A stretch of 64,000 nt of DNA from RYN-230 sp963844695 (GCA_963844695.1 CAWJPL010000010.1:186001-250000), one strand, 5' to 3'. Positions 43,408 to 52,794 are shown, counted from the stretch's first letter. A program made the numbers and translations. The notes: generated by a model from the letters alone, not told the origin.

Positions 43408-44789
43408 CCAGCAGGGCGAGAACACCCGGGCGGTGCACCTGCCGCGGGCGCCGGCCCCGGCGCAGCAGCCGCTCGGCGTGCCCGTGTACCGGACCGCGGC
43501 GTTCGCCTTCTCCTCCAGCGCCGAGTACGCCGCGCTGCTGAACGGCGAGGCGGCGGGCTACAGCTACAGCCGGATCGACAACCCCACCGCGGACGCGTTC
43601 GCCATGGCGGTCGCCGCGCTGGAAGGCCAGCGCCTGGACCGCACCAGCCCGGGCAGCACCAGCCCGGGCAGCACCAGCCCGGACGGCACTGGCCGGGACG
43701 GGCCGACCGCGGCGCAGTCCTTCGCCTCCGGGATGTCAGCGATCAGCACGGTGTTCTGGACCTTTACCGGCGCGGGCGGGCACGTGGTCGCGCCGGCCGC
43801 GGTCTACGGGGGCACGTACGGCTTCCTGCGCCACGTGGCGGCCCGATTCGGGGTGCAGACCGACTTCGTGGACGTGACCGACACCGAGCAGGTCCGCGCG
43901 GCGATGCGGCCGGAAACCACGATCGTGTACGCGGAGACGGTGGCCAACCCGACCACCGCCGTGGCCGACCTGCCCGCCCTGGCCGAGATCGCGCACGCCC
44001 ACGGCGCGCTGCTGGTGGTGGACTCCACCATGGCGCCCCCGGTGATCTGCCGGCCGCTGGAACACGGTGCGGACCTGGTGCTGCACTCCGCCACCAAGTA
44101 CCTGGGCGGGCACTCGGACACCACCGGCGGGGTCGTGTCCGGGGCGCCCAGCCTGATCAGCCAGATCCGCGCGGTGCGGGTGGACACCGGCGGGGCGCTG
44201 GCCCCCGACGAGGCGTTCCTGCTCCGCCGCGGACTGGAGACGCTGCCGTTGCGGGTCCAGCGCCAGTGCTCCACCGCGATGCTGTTCGCCGCCGCGGTGG
44301 CCCGGCATCCTGCGGTCTGCCGGGTGGACTACCCGGGCCTGCCCGGGCATCCGGGGCATCAGACGGCGATCCGGCTGTTCGACGGCGGGGCCGGAGGGCA
44401 CCCGGTTCGGCGGCATCGTCACGGTGACCCCGCATGGCGGCCGTCAGGCCGGGTACGAGCTCGCGGACCGGCTGCGGGTCGGCCAGGTAGCCACGTCGCT
44501 GGGCGGCACGCACACCGTGGTCAGCCACGTGGCCTCCACGACGCACCGGCAGTTCGACGACGCGGCCCTGCGGGCTGCGGGGATGGATCCTGGGGCGGTA
44601 CGGTTCTCCATCGGTCTAGAGGACGCCGAGGACCTGATCGCGGACGTGCACCAGGCCCTGGACGGTATTGGCCCGGGGGGACGACCCCCCGAAACCCCCC
44701 GCCTCTCGCCGGCTCGGAGGGAACACGCCTCCGGCGCGCCCCGCCTCGACGACGACGAATCCGATGGCTTGGCGGGAGCAGATCGATGA
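43397..44789 (+). CDS. PLP-dependent cystathionine gamma-synthase-like enzyme, frameshifted
   Basis: Cys/Met-metabolism PLP enzyme (cystathionine synthase/lyase or methionine gamma-lyase family). YSYSRIDNPTADAFAMAVAA, YGGTYGFLRHV and the PLP-lysine motif LHSATKYLGGHSDTTGG are present. A loop insert of GSTSP repeats (43640-43690) is unusual. Near 44390 the open frame is lost; the next frame continues GTRFGGIVTVTPHGGRQAGY, TSLGGTHTVVSHVASTTHRQ and the C-terminal GAVRFSIGLEDAEDLIADV. One G too many in GGGG (44387-44390) explains it; repaired length is 463. The last ~45 residues after QALDGIG are non-homologous. Exact substrate cannot be told. Confidence 0.88.
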
Positions 44790-44811
44790 GCGGGAGCAGA
44801 GAGGAGCGGGC

Positions 44812-45942
44812 GTGAACCAGAAGCGCAAGATCCGGGTCGCGGTCGTGTTCGGCGGCCGGGGACCAGAGCACGCGATCTCGTGCGCGAGCGGCGGAACGGT
44901 GCTGGCCTGCATCGACCGTGACCGCTACGACGTCGTCCCGATCGGGATCCTGCCCGACGGCCGCTGGGTGCTGACCGCGGACGAGCCCGAGCGGCTGGCC
45001 ATCACCGGCGGGCAGCTGCCGTCGGTCGAGGCGGTCGCCGAGCCGGGGGCGCAGGTGCTGCCGTGGACCGCCGGCGGCGCACTGGCCACCGCGGAGCCGG
45101 GGGCCATTCCCGGCGAGCTCGGCGAGGTGGACGTGGTCCTGCCCATGCTGCACGGCCCCTTCGGCGAGGACGGCACCATGCAGGGCCTGCTCGAGATGGC
45201 GGGCGTCCGCTACGTCGGCGCGGGCGTGCTGGCCAGCGCGGTCAGCATGGACAAGGAGTACATGAAGCTGATCTTCAAGGCGAAGGGGCTGCCGGTGGGC
45301 CCGTTCGTGGTGGTCCGCGACCGGGACTGGCCGCCTGCGGCGGCGGAGACGGAGCGCAAGCTGGTGCTGGACGCGATCGGCGAGCTGGGCTGGCCGCTGT
45401 TCGTCAAGCCGGCCCGCGGCGGCTCCAGCATCGGCACGTCCCGGGCGGATGACCCGGCCGGGCTGTATGAGTCGATCGAGAACGCGCGGCGCTACGACCG
45501 CAAGGTCCTGGTGGAGCAGGCCATCCCCGGGCGGGAGGTCGAGTGTGCCGTGCTGGAGGGGCTGGACGGCGCGCCCCCGGACACCAGCATGCCCGGCCAG
45601 CTGATGGTGGACGGCGGCGAGGAGTTCTTCGACTTCGAGGCCAAGTACCTGGACGACGCGAACCGGATGGTGATCCCGGCCCCGATCCCCGCCGACCACC
45701 TGGCGGAGGTGCGCCGGCTGGCCGGCGCCGCGTTCGAGGCGGTGTCCTGCGAGGGGCTCGCCCGGGTGGACTTCTTTTACACGCCCGACGGCGAGATCGT
45801 GCTCAATGAGATCAACACCATGCCCGGAATGACCGCGGCGTCTTATTTTCCCAAAATGTGGGCCGCCAGCGGGTTTTCGTTGCGGGAACTTATTGACCGT
45901 CTGATCGCCACGGCCCTCAGCAAATCCCCCGGCCTGCGCTGA
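44812..45942 (+). CDS. ddl: D-alanine-D-alanine ligase
   Basis: ATP-grasp enzyme making the D-Ala-D-Ala dipeptide for peptidoglycan. Motifs: RVAVVFGGRGPEHAISCASG, VLPMLHGPFGEDGTMQGLLE, FVKPARGGSSIGTSR and the metal/substrate region EIVLNEINTMPGMTAASYFP. Length 376. GTG at 44812 is chosen because of AGAGGAGC 5-8 bp upstream and because residues before it are unconserved and overlap the preceding gene. It ends 63 bp before a strong terminator shared with hupB. Confidence 0.96.
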   Translation: MNQKRKIRVAVVFGGRGPEHAISCASGGTVLACIDRDRYDVVPIGILPDGRWVLTADEPERLAITGGQLPSVEAVAEPGAQVLPWTAGGALATAEPGAIPGELGEVDVVLPMLHGPFGEDGTMQGLLEMAGVRYVGAGVLASAVSMDKEYMKLIFKAKGLPVGPFVVVRDRDWPPAAAETERKLVLDAIGELGWPLFVKPARGGSSIGTSRADDPAGLYESIENARRYDRKVLVEQAIPGREVECAVLEGLDGAPPDTSMPGQLMVDGGEEFFDFEAKYLDDANRMVIPAPIPADHLAEVRRLAGAAFEAVSCEGLARVDFFYTPDGEIVLNEINTMPGMTAASYFPKMWAASGFSLRELIDRLIATALSKSPGLR

Positions 45943-46005
45943 TCCGGCGTCCGGTAAACGCGGCCGGGCCCGCCCAGCCTGCGCTGACGGGCCCGGGCCA
46001 ATAGA

Positions 46006-46046
46006 CGCGACCGGGGGCCCGCCGGACTGGCGGGCCCCCGGTCGCG
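46006..46046. terminator. Strong bidirectional terminator between ddl and hupB
   Basis: An 18-bp perfect stem (46006-46023 with 46029-46046) closes a 5-base loop GGACT; the left arm begins CGCGACCGGGGGCCCGCC. The two flanking genes converge on it, ddl from the left and hupB from the right, so it probably stops transcripts from both. There is no T-run, as is common for actinobacterial terminators. Confidence 0.85.
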
Positions 46047-46053
46047 CCGACGA

Positions 46054-46356
46054 CTAGCGCTTCTTCGCGGCCGTGGCCTTCTTCTCGCCATTCACGACTG
46101 CCTTGAAGTCCGCACCCGGGCGAAACTTGGGCACAGACGACTTCGGCACCTTGATGGTGGCGCCGGTGGCGGGGTTGCGGGCGGTGCGAGCCGGGCGGAC
46201 AGCCTTCTCGAAGACGCCGAACCCGGTGATCGCGACCTTGTCGCCCCTGGCGACGGTGTGCTGAATGGTGTCCAGCACCGCGTTAACCGCCTCGGTCGCG
46301 GTCTTCTTGTCCCCTAGCCGGCCGGAGATCGCATCGATCAAGTCACGCTTGTTCAT
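46054..46356 (-). CDS. hupB: HU family DNA-binding protein
   Basis: Histone-like protein that bends and compacts DNA. The 100 residues read MNKRDLIDAISGRLGDKKTA, VAITGFGVFEKAVRPARTAR and the arm NPATGATIKVPKSSVPKFRP, the standard HU fold. It has only a very short Lys/Ala tail (EKKATAAKKR), so it is the HupA-like short form, not the long Lys-rich form. Located between leuD and ddl as in streptomycetes, on its own transcript. Confidence 0.97.
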   Translation of the reverse strand: MNKRDLIDAISGRLGDKKTATEAVNAVLDTIQHTVARGDKVAITGFGVFEKAVRPARTARNPATGATIKVPKSSVPKFRPGADFKAVVNGEKKATAAKKR

Positions 46357-46429
46357 GAATCACTCCTGCGGTTCCCCCAAGGGAGGTCGCGCGGACAGGG
46401 AGCCGTAACCGCGACCTCTGACCTGCCCG

Positions 46430-46458
46430 AAATTAGGCGATCCAGCGCTTGGGCACAA
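46430..46458 (-). promoter_or_regulatory. Candidate sigma-70-type promoter of hupB
   Basis: On the minus strand TTGTGC (46458-46453) and TAATTT (46435-46430) are separated by 17 bp, close to the consensus for housekeeping promoters. The implied start of transcription is about 65 bp before the hupB ATG. The region is the most AT-rich part of the 183-bp gap to leuD. Confidence 0.5.
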
Positions 46459-46539
46459 TCACCTACGCGTAAAATCCCGGCGTGTCGGCCTCCAGGCGCC
46501 CGAATTTCCTGTCCTGCGGGCACTTTCAGGCCCCCGTGC

Positions 46540-47154
46540 TTAGGCCACTGCCTCGGCCGTGGGCAGCCAGTGCGGCCGGTGCTGCTCGAAACTCGTGATC
46601 TCATCTGCATAACGCAGGGTGAGCGAGATGTCGTCCAGTCCTTCCATCAGGCGCCACCGGGTGTAGTCGTCGATATCGAATGGTGCCCGCAGTTCGGCGG
46701 GGCCGGCCGGGCCCGCGGCGCGCACTTCCCGGGCGACCAGATCCACCGTCACCTCGGTGTCCGGAGTCACCTCGAGCGCGTCCTGCAATGACTCCGCGAA
46801 TTCCGCGGAAACCCGGACCGGGAGCAGGCCCGCCTTTGTCGCGTTATTGCGGAAGATGTCACCGAATCGCGCCGAGATGACCGCCCGGAAACCGTAATCA
46901 CCCAGCGCCCATACCGCGTGCTCGCGGGATGACCCGATTCCGAAATCGGGTCCGGCCACAAGTATGGTCGCCCCGTCCGCGACAGGCTGGTTGAGGATGA
47001 ATTCGGGGTCGGCCCGCCAGGCGGCGAACAGGCCGTCGGCGAATCCGATACGGCTGACCCGCTTCAGGTATTCGGCGGGGATGATCTGATCGGTGTCGAC
47101 ATTGCTCCGGCGCAGCGGGATCGCGCGGCCGGTGTGCGTGGTGAAAGGCTCCAT
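46540..47154 (-). CDS. leuD: 3-isopropylmalate dehydratase small subunit
   Basis: With LeuC isomerises 2- to 3-isopropylmalate in leucine synthesis. The 204 residues begin EPFTTHTGRAIPLRRSNVDT, then DQIIPAEYLKRVSRIGFADG. The active-site loop GPDFGIGSSREHAVWALGDY is intact. FGDIFRNNATKAGLLPVRVS follows. Length normal. Starts 18 bp after the leuC stop in the leuCD operon. Confidence 0.97.
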   Translation of the reverse strand: MEPFTTHTGRAIPLRRSNVDTDQIIPAEYLKRVSRIGFADGLFAAWRADPEFILNQPVADGATILVAGPDFGIGSSREHAVWALGDYGFRAVISARFGDIFRNNATKAGLLPVRVSAEFAESLQDALEVTPDTEVTVDLVAREVRAAGPAGPAELRAPFDIDDYTRWRLMEGLDDISLTLRYADEITSFEQHRPHWLPTAEAVA

Positions 47155-47172
47155 AGCTGATTTCCCTCCCGG

Positions 47173-48600
47173 TTAGAGGTCGGCGGGGGCGGTGAGGCGG
47201 CCGGTGACCGCGGTGGCCGCGGCCACCTGCGGGGAGACCAGGTGGGTGCGGGAGCCCTTGCCCTGGCGGCCTTCGAAGTTGCGGTTGGAGGTGGACGCGC
47301 TGCGCTCGCCCGGCTCCATCGTGTCCGGGTTCATGCCCAGGCACATGGAGCAGCCCGCGGAGCGCCACTGGGCTCCGGCGGCGGTGAAGACGCCGTCCAG
47401 GCCCTCCCGTTCGGCCGCCACCTTGACCTCCATCGAGCCGGGCACCACCAGCATCCGCACCCCGTCGGCGACCTTCCTGCCGCGCAGGACAGAGGCGGCG
47501 GCGCGCAGGTCCTCGAGCCGGCCGTTGGTGCACGAGCCGACGAACACCGTGTTCACGGCGATGTCGGTGAGCGGCGTGCCCGGGGTCAGCCCCATGTAGG
47601 TCAGCGCGCGCAGCGCCGTGGCCCGGTCGCCCGCGTCGTCCATCGCGTCAGGGTCAGGCACGGAGGAGGTGAGCGGGGCCGCCTGGCCGGGGTTGGTGCC
47701 CCAGGTCACGAACGGGGTCAGGGCGGCCGCGTCCAGCGTGACCTCCTGGTCGAACGTGGCGTCGGCGTCGGTCGGCAGCGACCGCCAGTAGTCCAGGGCG
47801 GCTTCCCAGTCGGCGCCGCGCGGCGCGTGCTCGCGGCCCTCCAGGTAGCTGAACGTCGTGTCGTCCGGGGCGATGAGCCCGGCCCGGGCGCCCGCCTCGA
47901 TCGACATGTTGCAGACGGTCAGCCGTCCCGCCATGGACAGGTTCCGCACCGCGTCGCCGCGGTACTCCAGGACGTGGCCGACCCCGCCGCCGGTGCCGAT
48001 CTGCGCGATCACGGCCAGGATCAGGTCCTTGGCCGTCACCCCGAAGGGCAGGTCGCCGGTCACGTTCACCGCCATCTGGGCCGGCGGCTGCTGCGGCAGG
48101 GTCTGGGTGGCCAGCACGTGCTCGACCTCGCTGGTGCCGATCCCGAACGCGAGCGCGCCGAGGGCCCCGTGCGTGCTGGTGTGCGAGTCACCGCAGACGA
48201 TGGTCATGCCGGGCTGGGTCAGCCCCTGCTGCGGGCTGATCACGTGCACGATGCCCTGCCCGGCGTCCCCCATCGGGAACAGCCGGATGCCGAACTCGGC
48301 ACAGTTCTTGCGCAGCGTCTCGACCTGGATCCGGGAGACCGGGTCGGTCACCGGGCTGCCCGGGCCCACGAGCGGCAGCCCCGGGCCGGACACCCCCAGC
48401 GTCGGGACGTTGTGGTCCTCGGTGGCGACGGTCAGGTCGGGCCGGCGCACGCCGCGCCCGGCCAGCCGGAGCCCGTCGAAGGCCTGCGGGCTGGTGACCT
48501 CGTGGATCAGGTGGAGATCGATGTACAGCAGGTCCGGCTCGCCGTCGGCGTGGTGCACGACGTGCGAATCCCAGATCTTCTGCGCGAGCGTACGTCCCAT
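47173..48600 (-). CDS. leuC: 3-isopropylmalate dehydratase large subunit
   Basis: Iron-sulfur aconitase-family subunit. It begins MGRTLAQKIWDSHVVHHADG; IDLHLIHEVTSPQAFDGLRL and IVCGDSHTSTHGALGALAFG follow. The 4Fe-4S Cys ligands are in FVGSCTNGRLEDLRAAA and AGCSMCLGMNPD. SNRNFEGRQGKGSRTHLVSP is the usual ending. Length 475. It is divergent from the NdgR-type regulator, with a 171-bp gap holding a perfect dyad. Confidence 0.97.
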   Translation of the reverse strand: MGRTLAQKIWDSHVVHHADGEPDLLYIDLHLIHEVTSPQAFDGLRLAGRGVRRPDLTVATEDHNVPTLGVSGPGLPLVGPGSPVTDPVSRIQVETLRKNCAEFGIRLFPMGDAGQGIVHVISPQQGLTQPGMTIVCGDSHTSTHGALGALAFGIGTSEVEHVLATQTLPQQPPAQMAVNVTGDLPFGVTAKDLILAVIAQIGTGGGVGHVLEYRGDAVRNLSMAGRLTVCNMSIEAGARAGLIAPDDTTFSYLEGREHAPRGADWEAALDYWRSLPTDADATFDQEVTLDAAALTPFVTWGTNPGQAAPLTSSVPDPDAMDDAGDRATALRALTYMGLTPGTPLTDIAVNTVFVGSCTNGRLEDLRAAASVLRGRKVADGVRMLVVPGSMEVKVAAEREGLDGVFTAAGAQWRSAGCSMCLGMNPDTMEPGERSASTSNRNFEGRQGKGSRTHLVSPQVAAATAVTGRLTAPADL

Positions 48601-48740
48601 GCGTGAAACCCCTTTCAGCGGGCGCCTCGTCGCGAACCGTCTAGCTGGGGCCCCTTGTCCCTGTCTACCTGGTGTCGGCCTGCAAACTGGCGTCTACCTG
48701 GAAAGGCTGTCTCTGCCGAGGGGCCCGGTCTCCGACTTGC

Positions 48741-48757
48741 GTCTCGCAATGCGAGAC
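48741..48757. promoter_or_regulatory. Perfect 8-bp inverted repeat, probable NdgR operator for leuCD/ndgR
   Basis: GTCTCGCA-A-TGCGAGAC is a perfect dyad of 8 bp with a one-base centre. It lies in the divergent gap, 14 bp before the regulator's ATG and about 140 bp upstream of leuC. Known NdgR/AreB regulators of actinobacteria bind the same intergenic position. On the minus strand the sequence TATTGCCGTCTCG just before it may overlap a -10 for leuC. Confidence 0.75.
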
Positions 48758-48771
48758 GGCAATATCGGACC

Positions 48772-49488
48772 ATGGACAACTCTAGCGGAGTCGGCGTGCT
48801 GGACAAGACAGCGGCCGTGCTGTCCGCCCTCGAGTCGGGCCCGGCCTCGCTCGCCCAGCTGGTCCAGGCCACCGGCCTGGCCCGGCCGACCGCGCACCGG
48901 ATCGCGGTGGCGCTGGAACGGCACCGGCTGCTGGCCCGCGACGCCCAGGGCCGGTTCATCCTGGGCCCGCGGATCGCCGAGCTGGCCACCGCCGCGGGCG
49001 AGGACCGGCTGCTCGCCGTGGCCCAGCCGGTCCTGGTCGGGCTGCGCGACCTCACCGGGGAAAGCGCGCAGCTCTACCGGCGCCAGGCGGACAGCCGGAT
49101 CTGCGTGGCCGCCGCGGAGCGGGCTACCGGGCTGCGCGACACCGTGCCGGTCGGCACGGCGCTGCCGATGACCGCGGGGTCCGCGGCCCAGGTGCTGCTG
49201 GCCTGGGAGGAGCCTGAGCGGCTGCACCGGGGACTGCGCGGGGCTAAGTTCAGCGCGGCGTCACTGGCCCAGGTACGACGGCGGGGCTGGGCGGCCAGCG
49301 TGGCCGAGCGCGAGGCCGGGGTCGCTTCGGTCTCCGCCCCGGTCCGGGGCCAGGGCGGCAAGGTCATCGCGGCCGTGTCGGTGTCCGGCCCCATCGAGCG
49401 GCTGACCCGCTCCCCCGGGCGGCTGCACGCCAACGCCGTGGTCACCGCGGGCGACCGGATCAGCGCCGCCCTCCGCCGCGCCAGCTAG
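48772..49488 (+). CDS. ndgR: IclR-family regulator, NdgR/AreB type
   Basis: Transcription factor controlling leucine and other amino acid genes in streptomycetes. The 238 residues start MDNSSGVGVLDKTAAVLSAL; the winged helix-turn-helix is ASLAQLVQATGLARPTAHRI. The IclR ligand domain follows (LLAVAQPVLVGLRDLTGESA; AGSAAQVLLAWEEPER). ATG 48772 is the family start; longer in-frame leaders overlap the operator and are rejected. Divergence from leuCD is the hallmark of this regulator. Confidence 0.95.
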   Translation: MDNSSGVGVLDKTAAVLSALESGPASLAQLVQATGLARPTAHRIAVALERHRLLARDAQGRFILGPRIAELATAAGEDRLLAVAQPVLVGLRDLTGESAQLYRRQADSRICVAAAERATGLRDTVPVGTALPMTAGSAAQVLLAWEEPERLHRGLRGAKFSAASLAQVRRRGWAASVAEREAGVASVSAPVRGQGGKVIAAVSVSGPIERLTRSPGRLHANAVVTAGDRISAALRRAS

Positions 49489-49792
49489 GCCTCTTCGCGC
49501 CCGCCGTGCTGGCCCCCGGGCCCGGCCGCGGCGGGGTTCAGGCGGGAGGGCCGGCGTCACTGGCAGCGCAGGTGTCACACCAGGCGCGATCTCGTCGCCG
49601 AACACCCGGTCGCACCCCCGCGGGGGAGGCTGGGGGTAGGGTCGCCAGCGATACTGGAGCCGGAGGGTGATCTGGTGCGATCACGCCGGGAGGTCCCCCG
49701 TGCGGCGAGACGGTGGCCTTCGAACGCCGAGTCGCATCGCATGCGGATTAGGCTGCCTTCTATCCACGCCCTGACATCGTGAGGTCGCGTCC
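49489..49792. other. 304-bp gap between ndgR and the transhydrogenase operon
   Basis: No open frame or RNA gene is supported. In streptomycetes this region next to ndgR often carries gltX and tRNA genes; I see neither here. Small dyads such as CACCCCCGCGGGGGAG (about 49614-49630) are present. The AT-richer bases 49735-49790 just upstream of pntA are the likely promoter region. Confidence 0.5.
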
Positions 49793-50968
49793 ATGAAGGT
49801 AGCTGTCGTCAAGGAGTCAGCGCCCGGCGAGCGCCGGGTGGCGCTCGTCCCGGAGATGATCGCGCGGCTGCGCGGCGCCGGGCTCGAGGTACTCGTGGAA
49901 TCCGGAGCCGGGGACGGCGCGTGGCTGGCCGACAGCGCCTACGCAGAAGCGGGCGCGACCGTGATGAGCCGGGCCGAGCTGCTCGCCGACGCCGACCTGA
50001 TCGTGATGGTCGGTAAGCCGGACCGCGAGCTGGCGGGCGCGCTGCGCCCGGGCCAGGCGATCCTCGGCCTGCTCAGCCCGCTGGCCGATCCCGGCCTGGC
50101 CGCGGCGCTGGCCGCGCAGGGGGTGACCGCGATCAGCCTGGACGGGCTGCCCCGGACGCTGACCCGGACCCAGGGCATGGACGCGCTGAGCTCGCAGGCC
50201 AACGTGGCCGGGTACAAGGCCGCCCTGGTCGGGGCGGCCACGTTCGGCCGGTTCTTCCCCATGCTGACCACCGCGGCGGGCACCGCGCGGCCGGCCAAGG
50301 TACTCATCCTGGGTACCGGGGTGGCCGGGCTGCAGGCGATCGGCACCGCGCGGCGGCTCGGCGCCGTGGTGTCCGCCTACGACGTCCGGCCGCAGACCAA
50401 GACTGAAGTGGAGTCGCTCGGCGGCACCTTCATCGAACTCGCCTCGGTGCGCGACGCGGCGGGCCAGGGCGGCTACGCGCGGGCGCTCACCGACGAGGAG
50501 CGCCAGGCCCAGCAGGCCGAGCTGGCTGGCCATATCGCCCGTCATGACGTGGTCATCACCACCGCCCAGGTGCCGGGGCGCAAGCCGCCGCTGCTGGTCA
50601 CCGAGGACGCGCTGAAGGCGATGAACGCCGGAGCGGTCGTGGTGGACATGGGGTCCGGCCCGCTCGGCGGCAACGTGGCCGGGTCGGTGCCGGGCGAGAC
50701 GATCGTCACCGGGAACGGGGTCACCGTCATCGGGGCCGGGAACCTGGCGGCCAGCGTGCCCGCCGCCTCGTCGGCCTTCCTGGCCCGGAACGTCGCCACG
50801 CTGCTGCTGTACCTGGTCAAGGACGGCGCGCTGGCCATCGACCCCGGCGACGAGATCCAGGCTGGAGTGGTCATCACCCACCAGGGGGCCGTCATCCACC
50901 CTGCTACCGCTGCCTTGCTCGCTGAATCCACGCCTGGTGCTGGCTCGCCCGGAGGTGCTACCCCGTGA
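49793..50968 (+). CDS. pntA: NAD(P) transhydrogenase subunit alpha part 1
   Basis: NAD(H)-binding subunit (domain I) of the proton-translocating transhydrogenase, which makes NADPH at the expense of the proton gradient. MKVAVVKESAPGERRVALVP opens it; RTQGMDALSSQANVAGYKAA and the Rossmann motif ILGTGVAGLQAIGTARRLGA follow, with VVDMGSGPLGGNVAGS late. Length 391. The three-gene split (alpha-1, alpha-2, beta) is the common actinobacterial form. Overlaps the next gene by 4 bp. Confidence 0.96.
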   Translation: MKVAVVKESAPGERRVALVPEMIARLRGAGLEVLVESGAGDGAWLADSAYAEAGATVMSRAELLADADLIVMVGKPDRELAGALRPGQAILGLLSPLADPGLAAALAAQGVTAISLDGLPRTLTRTQGMDALSSQANVAGYKAALVGAATFGRFFPMLTTAAGTARPAKVLILGTGVAGLQAIGTARRLGAVVSAYDVRPQTKTEVESLGGTFIELASVRDAAGQGGYARALTDEERQAQQAELAGHIARHDVVITTAQVPGRKPPLLVTEDALKAMNAGAVVVDMGSGPLGGNVAGSVPGETIVTGNGVTVIGAGNLAASVPAASSAFLARNVATLLLYLVKDGALAIDPGDEIQAGVVITHQGAVIHPATAALLAESTPGAGSPGGATP

Positions 50969-51333
50969 CCACGGAACTTCTCACCGACATAACGATCTTC
51001 GTCCTGGCCCTGCTGGTCGGGTTCGAGGTGATCAGCAAGGTGCCGGCCACCCTGCATACGCCGCTGATGTCGGCGGCCAACTCGATCCACGGCATCGTGC
51101 TGGCCGGCGCGATGCTCATCGCGGTGACCGCGCACGACGCCCTCGGATACATCCTGGCCTTCGTGGCTGCCGCCTTCGCGGCGATGAACGTGGTCGGCGG
51201 CTACGTGGTCACCGGCCGGATGCTCAAGATGTTCCGCCGGTCGCGCACCCCGGTACCGGCCGCGGACACCGCGGCAGCGGTCAGCGGCAACGGCCAGGCT
51301 CCGGCCGCCGGGCAGCACGGCGGCCAGGCATGA
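50965..51333 (+). CDS. pntAB: NAD(P) transhydrogenase subunit alpha part 2
   Basis: Membrane subunit of 122 residues with three transmembrane helices: ITIFVLALLVGFEVISKV, SIHGIVLAGAMLIAV and YILAFVAAAFAAMNVVGGYV. The VPATLHTPLMSAANSIHGIV motif is typical of this part of domain II. The cytoplasmic tail is longer than usual, Pro/Ala-rich. GTG start overlaps the pntA stop; its own stop overlaps the pntB ATG as ATGA. Confidence 0.96.
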   Translation: MTTELLTDITIFVLALLVGFEVISKVPATLHTPLMSAANSIHGIVLAGAMLIAVTAHDALGYILAFVAAAFAAMNVVGGYVVTGRMLKMFRRSRTPVPAADTAAAVSGNGQAPAAGQHGGQA

Positions 51334-52733
51334 GCGCGTTCGACTGGGTGACCCAGCTGCTGTACGTCGCGGCCGCGACGTGTTTCGTGTTCGGCCTGCA
51401 CCTGATGAACTCGCCCGCCACGGCCCGGCGCGGCAACCAGGTCTCCACCGCGGGCATGGCGCTCGCCGTGGCCACGACGCTGGCCCTGGTCGTCCACGCG
51501 GGCACGGTCACCACCACCGGCTGGATCGTGATGATCGCTGGTGCGCTGCTGGGCGGCGGGGCTGGCCTGTACGCGGCGCGCACGGTCGAGATGACCGCCA
51601 TGCCCCAGCTGGTCAGCATCTTCAACGCGGTGGGCGGCGGCGCAGCCGCTCTGGTCGGGATCCACGACTACGTCAGGCTCGCTTCGGGGGGGATCGGCGA
51701 GTCGACCACGATCTTCACCATCCTGGACGTGCTGATCGGGGCAGTCACGTTCTCCGGGTCGATCATCGCCGCGGGCAAGCTGCAGGGCCTGATCGACGGG
51801 GCGCCGATCGTCTTCCCCGGCTCGCGGGCGGTCAACGTCGCCGCCGCGCTGGTGGCGGTCGGCGGCGCCTGCTACATGATCGCCACGCCGAGCGTCGTCG
51901 TGCTGATCATCATCATCCTGGCCGCGCTGACCTTCGGTGTGACCATGGTGCTGCCGATCGGCGGCGCGGACATGCCGGTCGTCATCTCGCTGCTGAACGC
52001 GTTCACCGGCACCGCGGTGGCGATGGCCGGGTTCGTCATCGGCAACTGGGCGCTGATCATCGCGGGAGCGCTGGTAGGCGCGTCCGGCGGCATCCTGACC
52101 AAGCTGATGGCGGACGCGATGAACCGGTCGATCCGCAACATCATCGTGGGCGGGTTCGGCACCGGTGACAGCGGCCCGGCGATCGAGGGGCCCGGCGGGG
52201 ACGTGCGGTCCATCCAGGCCGACGACGCCGCCATCCAGCTCGCCTACGCGCAGAAGGTCATCATCGTGCCCGGCTACGGGCTGGCCGCCGCGCAGGCCCA
52301 GCACCAGGTGGCCGAGCTGGCCTCGGTGCTGGAGGAGCGCGGGGTGGAGGTCAGCTACGCGATCCACCCGGTCGCCGGGCGGATGCCCGGGCACATGAAC
52401 GTGCTGCTCGCCGAGGCCAACGTGCCCTACCCGCAGCTCAAGGAGATGGACGAGATCAACCCGGAGTTCGCCCGGACCGACGTGGCCCTGGTCATCGGGG
52501 CCAACGACGTGACCAACCCGGCCGCGCGGCGGGCCGGGAACCCGGTCTCCGGGATGCCCATCCTCGACGTGGACCAGGCTCGCAGCATCATCGTGATCAA
52601 GCGGTCGATGGGACACGGCTACGCGGGCATCGACAACGAGCTCTACGTGGACCCGAAGACCAGCATGTTCTTCTCCGACGCCAAGGGCGCCCTGACGGAG
52701 CTGACCGCCGCGGTCAAGACGCTGGTCGGCTGA
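51330..52733 (+). CDS. pntB: NAD(P) transhydrogenase subunit beta
   Basis: Carries most of the proton channel and the NADP(H)-binding domain III. Start at ATG 51330 (MSAFDWVTQLLYVAAATCFV). Many transmembrane helices follow, with ITFSG-like VTFSGSIIAAGKLQGLI. Domain III has VIIVPGYGLAAAQAQHQVAE, IHPVAGRMPGHMNVLLAEA, IGANDVTNPAAR and KRSMGHGYAGIDNELY. Length 467. A longer frame extending upstream only reads pntAB out of frame and is rejected. Confidence 0.96.
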   Translation: MSAFDWVTQLLYVAAATCFVFGLHLMNSPATARRGNQVSTAGMALAVATTLALVVHAGTVTTTGWIVMIAGALLGGGAGLYAARTVEMTAMPQLVSIFNAVGGGAAALVGIHDYVRLASGGIGESTTIFTILDVLIGAVTFSGSIIAAGKLQGLIDGAPIVFPGSRAVNVAAALVAVGGACYMIATPSVVVLIIIILAALTFGVTMVLPIGGADMPVVISLLNAFTGTAVAMAGFVIGNWALIIAGALVGASGGILTKLMADAMNRSIRNIIVGGFGTGDSGPAIEGPGGDVRSIQADDAAIQLAYAQKVIIVPGYGLAAAQAQHQVAELASVLEERGVEVSYAIHPVAGRMPGHMNVLLAEANVPYPQLKEMDEINPEFARTDVALVIGANDVTNPAARRAGNPVSGMPILDVDQARSIIVIKRSMGHGYAGIDNELYVDPKTSMFFSDAKGALTELTAAVKTLVG

Positions 52734-52794
52734 CCGGCGGCCCCCGGGCCGGACGCCCGGCGCGAAATCACGGCGCCCGGCGCAGAATGGGGAC

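Noticed and set aside
44668..44811. Longer N-terminus for D-Ala-D-Ala ligase from ATG 44668
   Set aside because: Residues before VNQKRKIRVAVVFGG are unconserved and overlap the preceding PLP gene; GTG 44812 has a good ribosome-binding site.
49489..49792. tRNA genes expected near ndgR
   Set aside because: No cloverleaf with TTCRA arm and matching acceptor stem could be built by eye in this gap.
50937..51329. Longer N-terminus for the transhydrogenase beta subunit
   Set aside because: It only reads pntAB in another frame; ATG 51330 with the ATGA overlap matches the family start.
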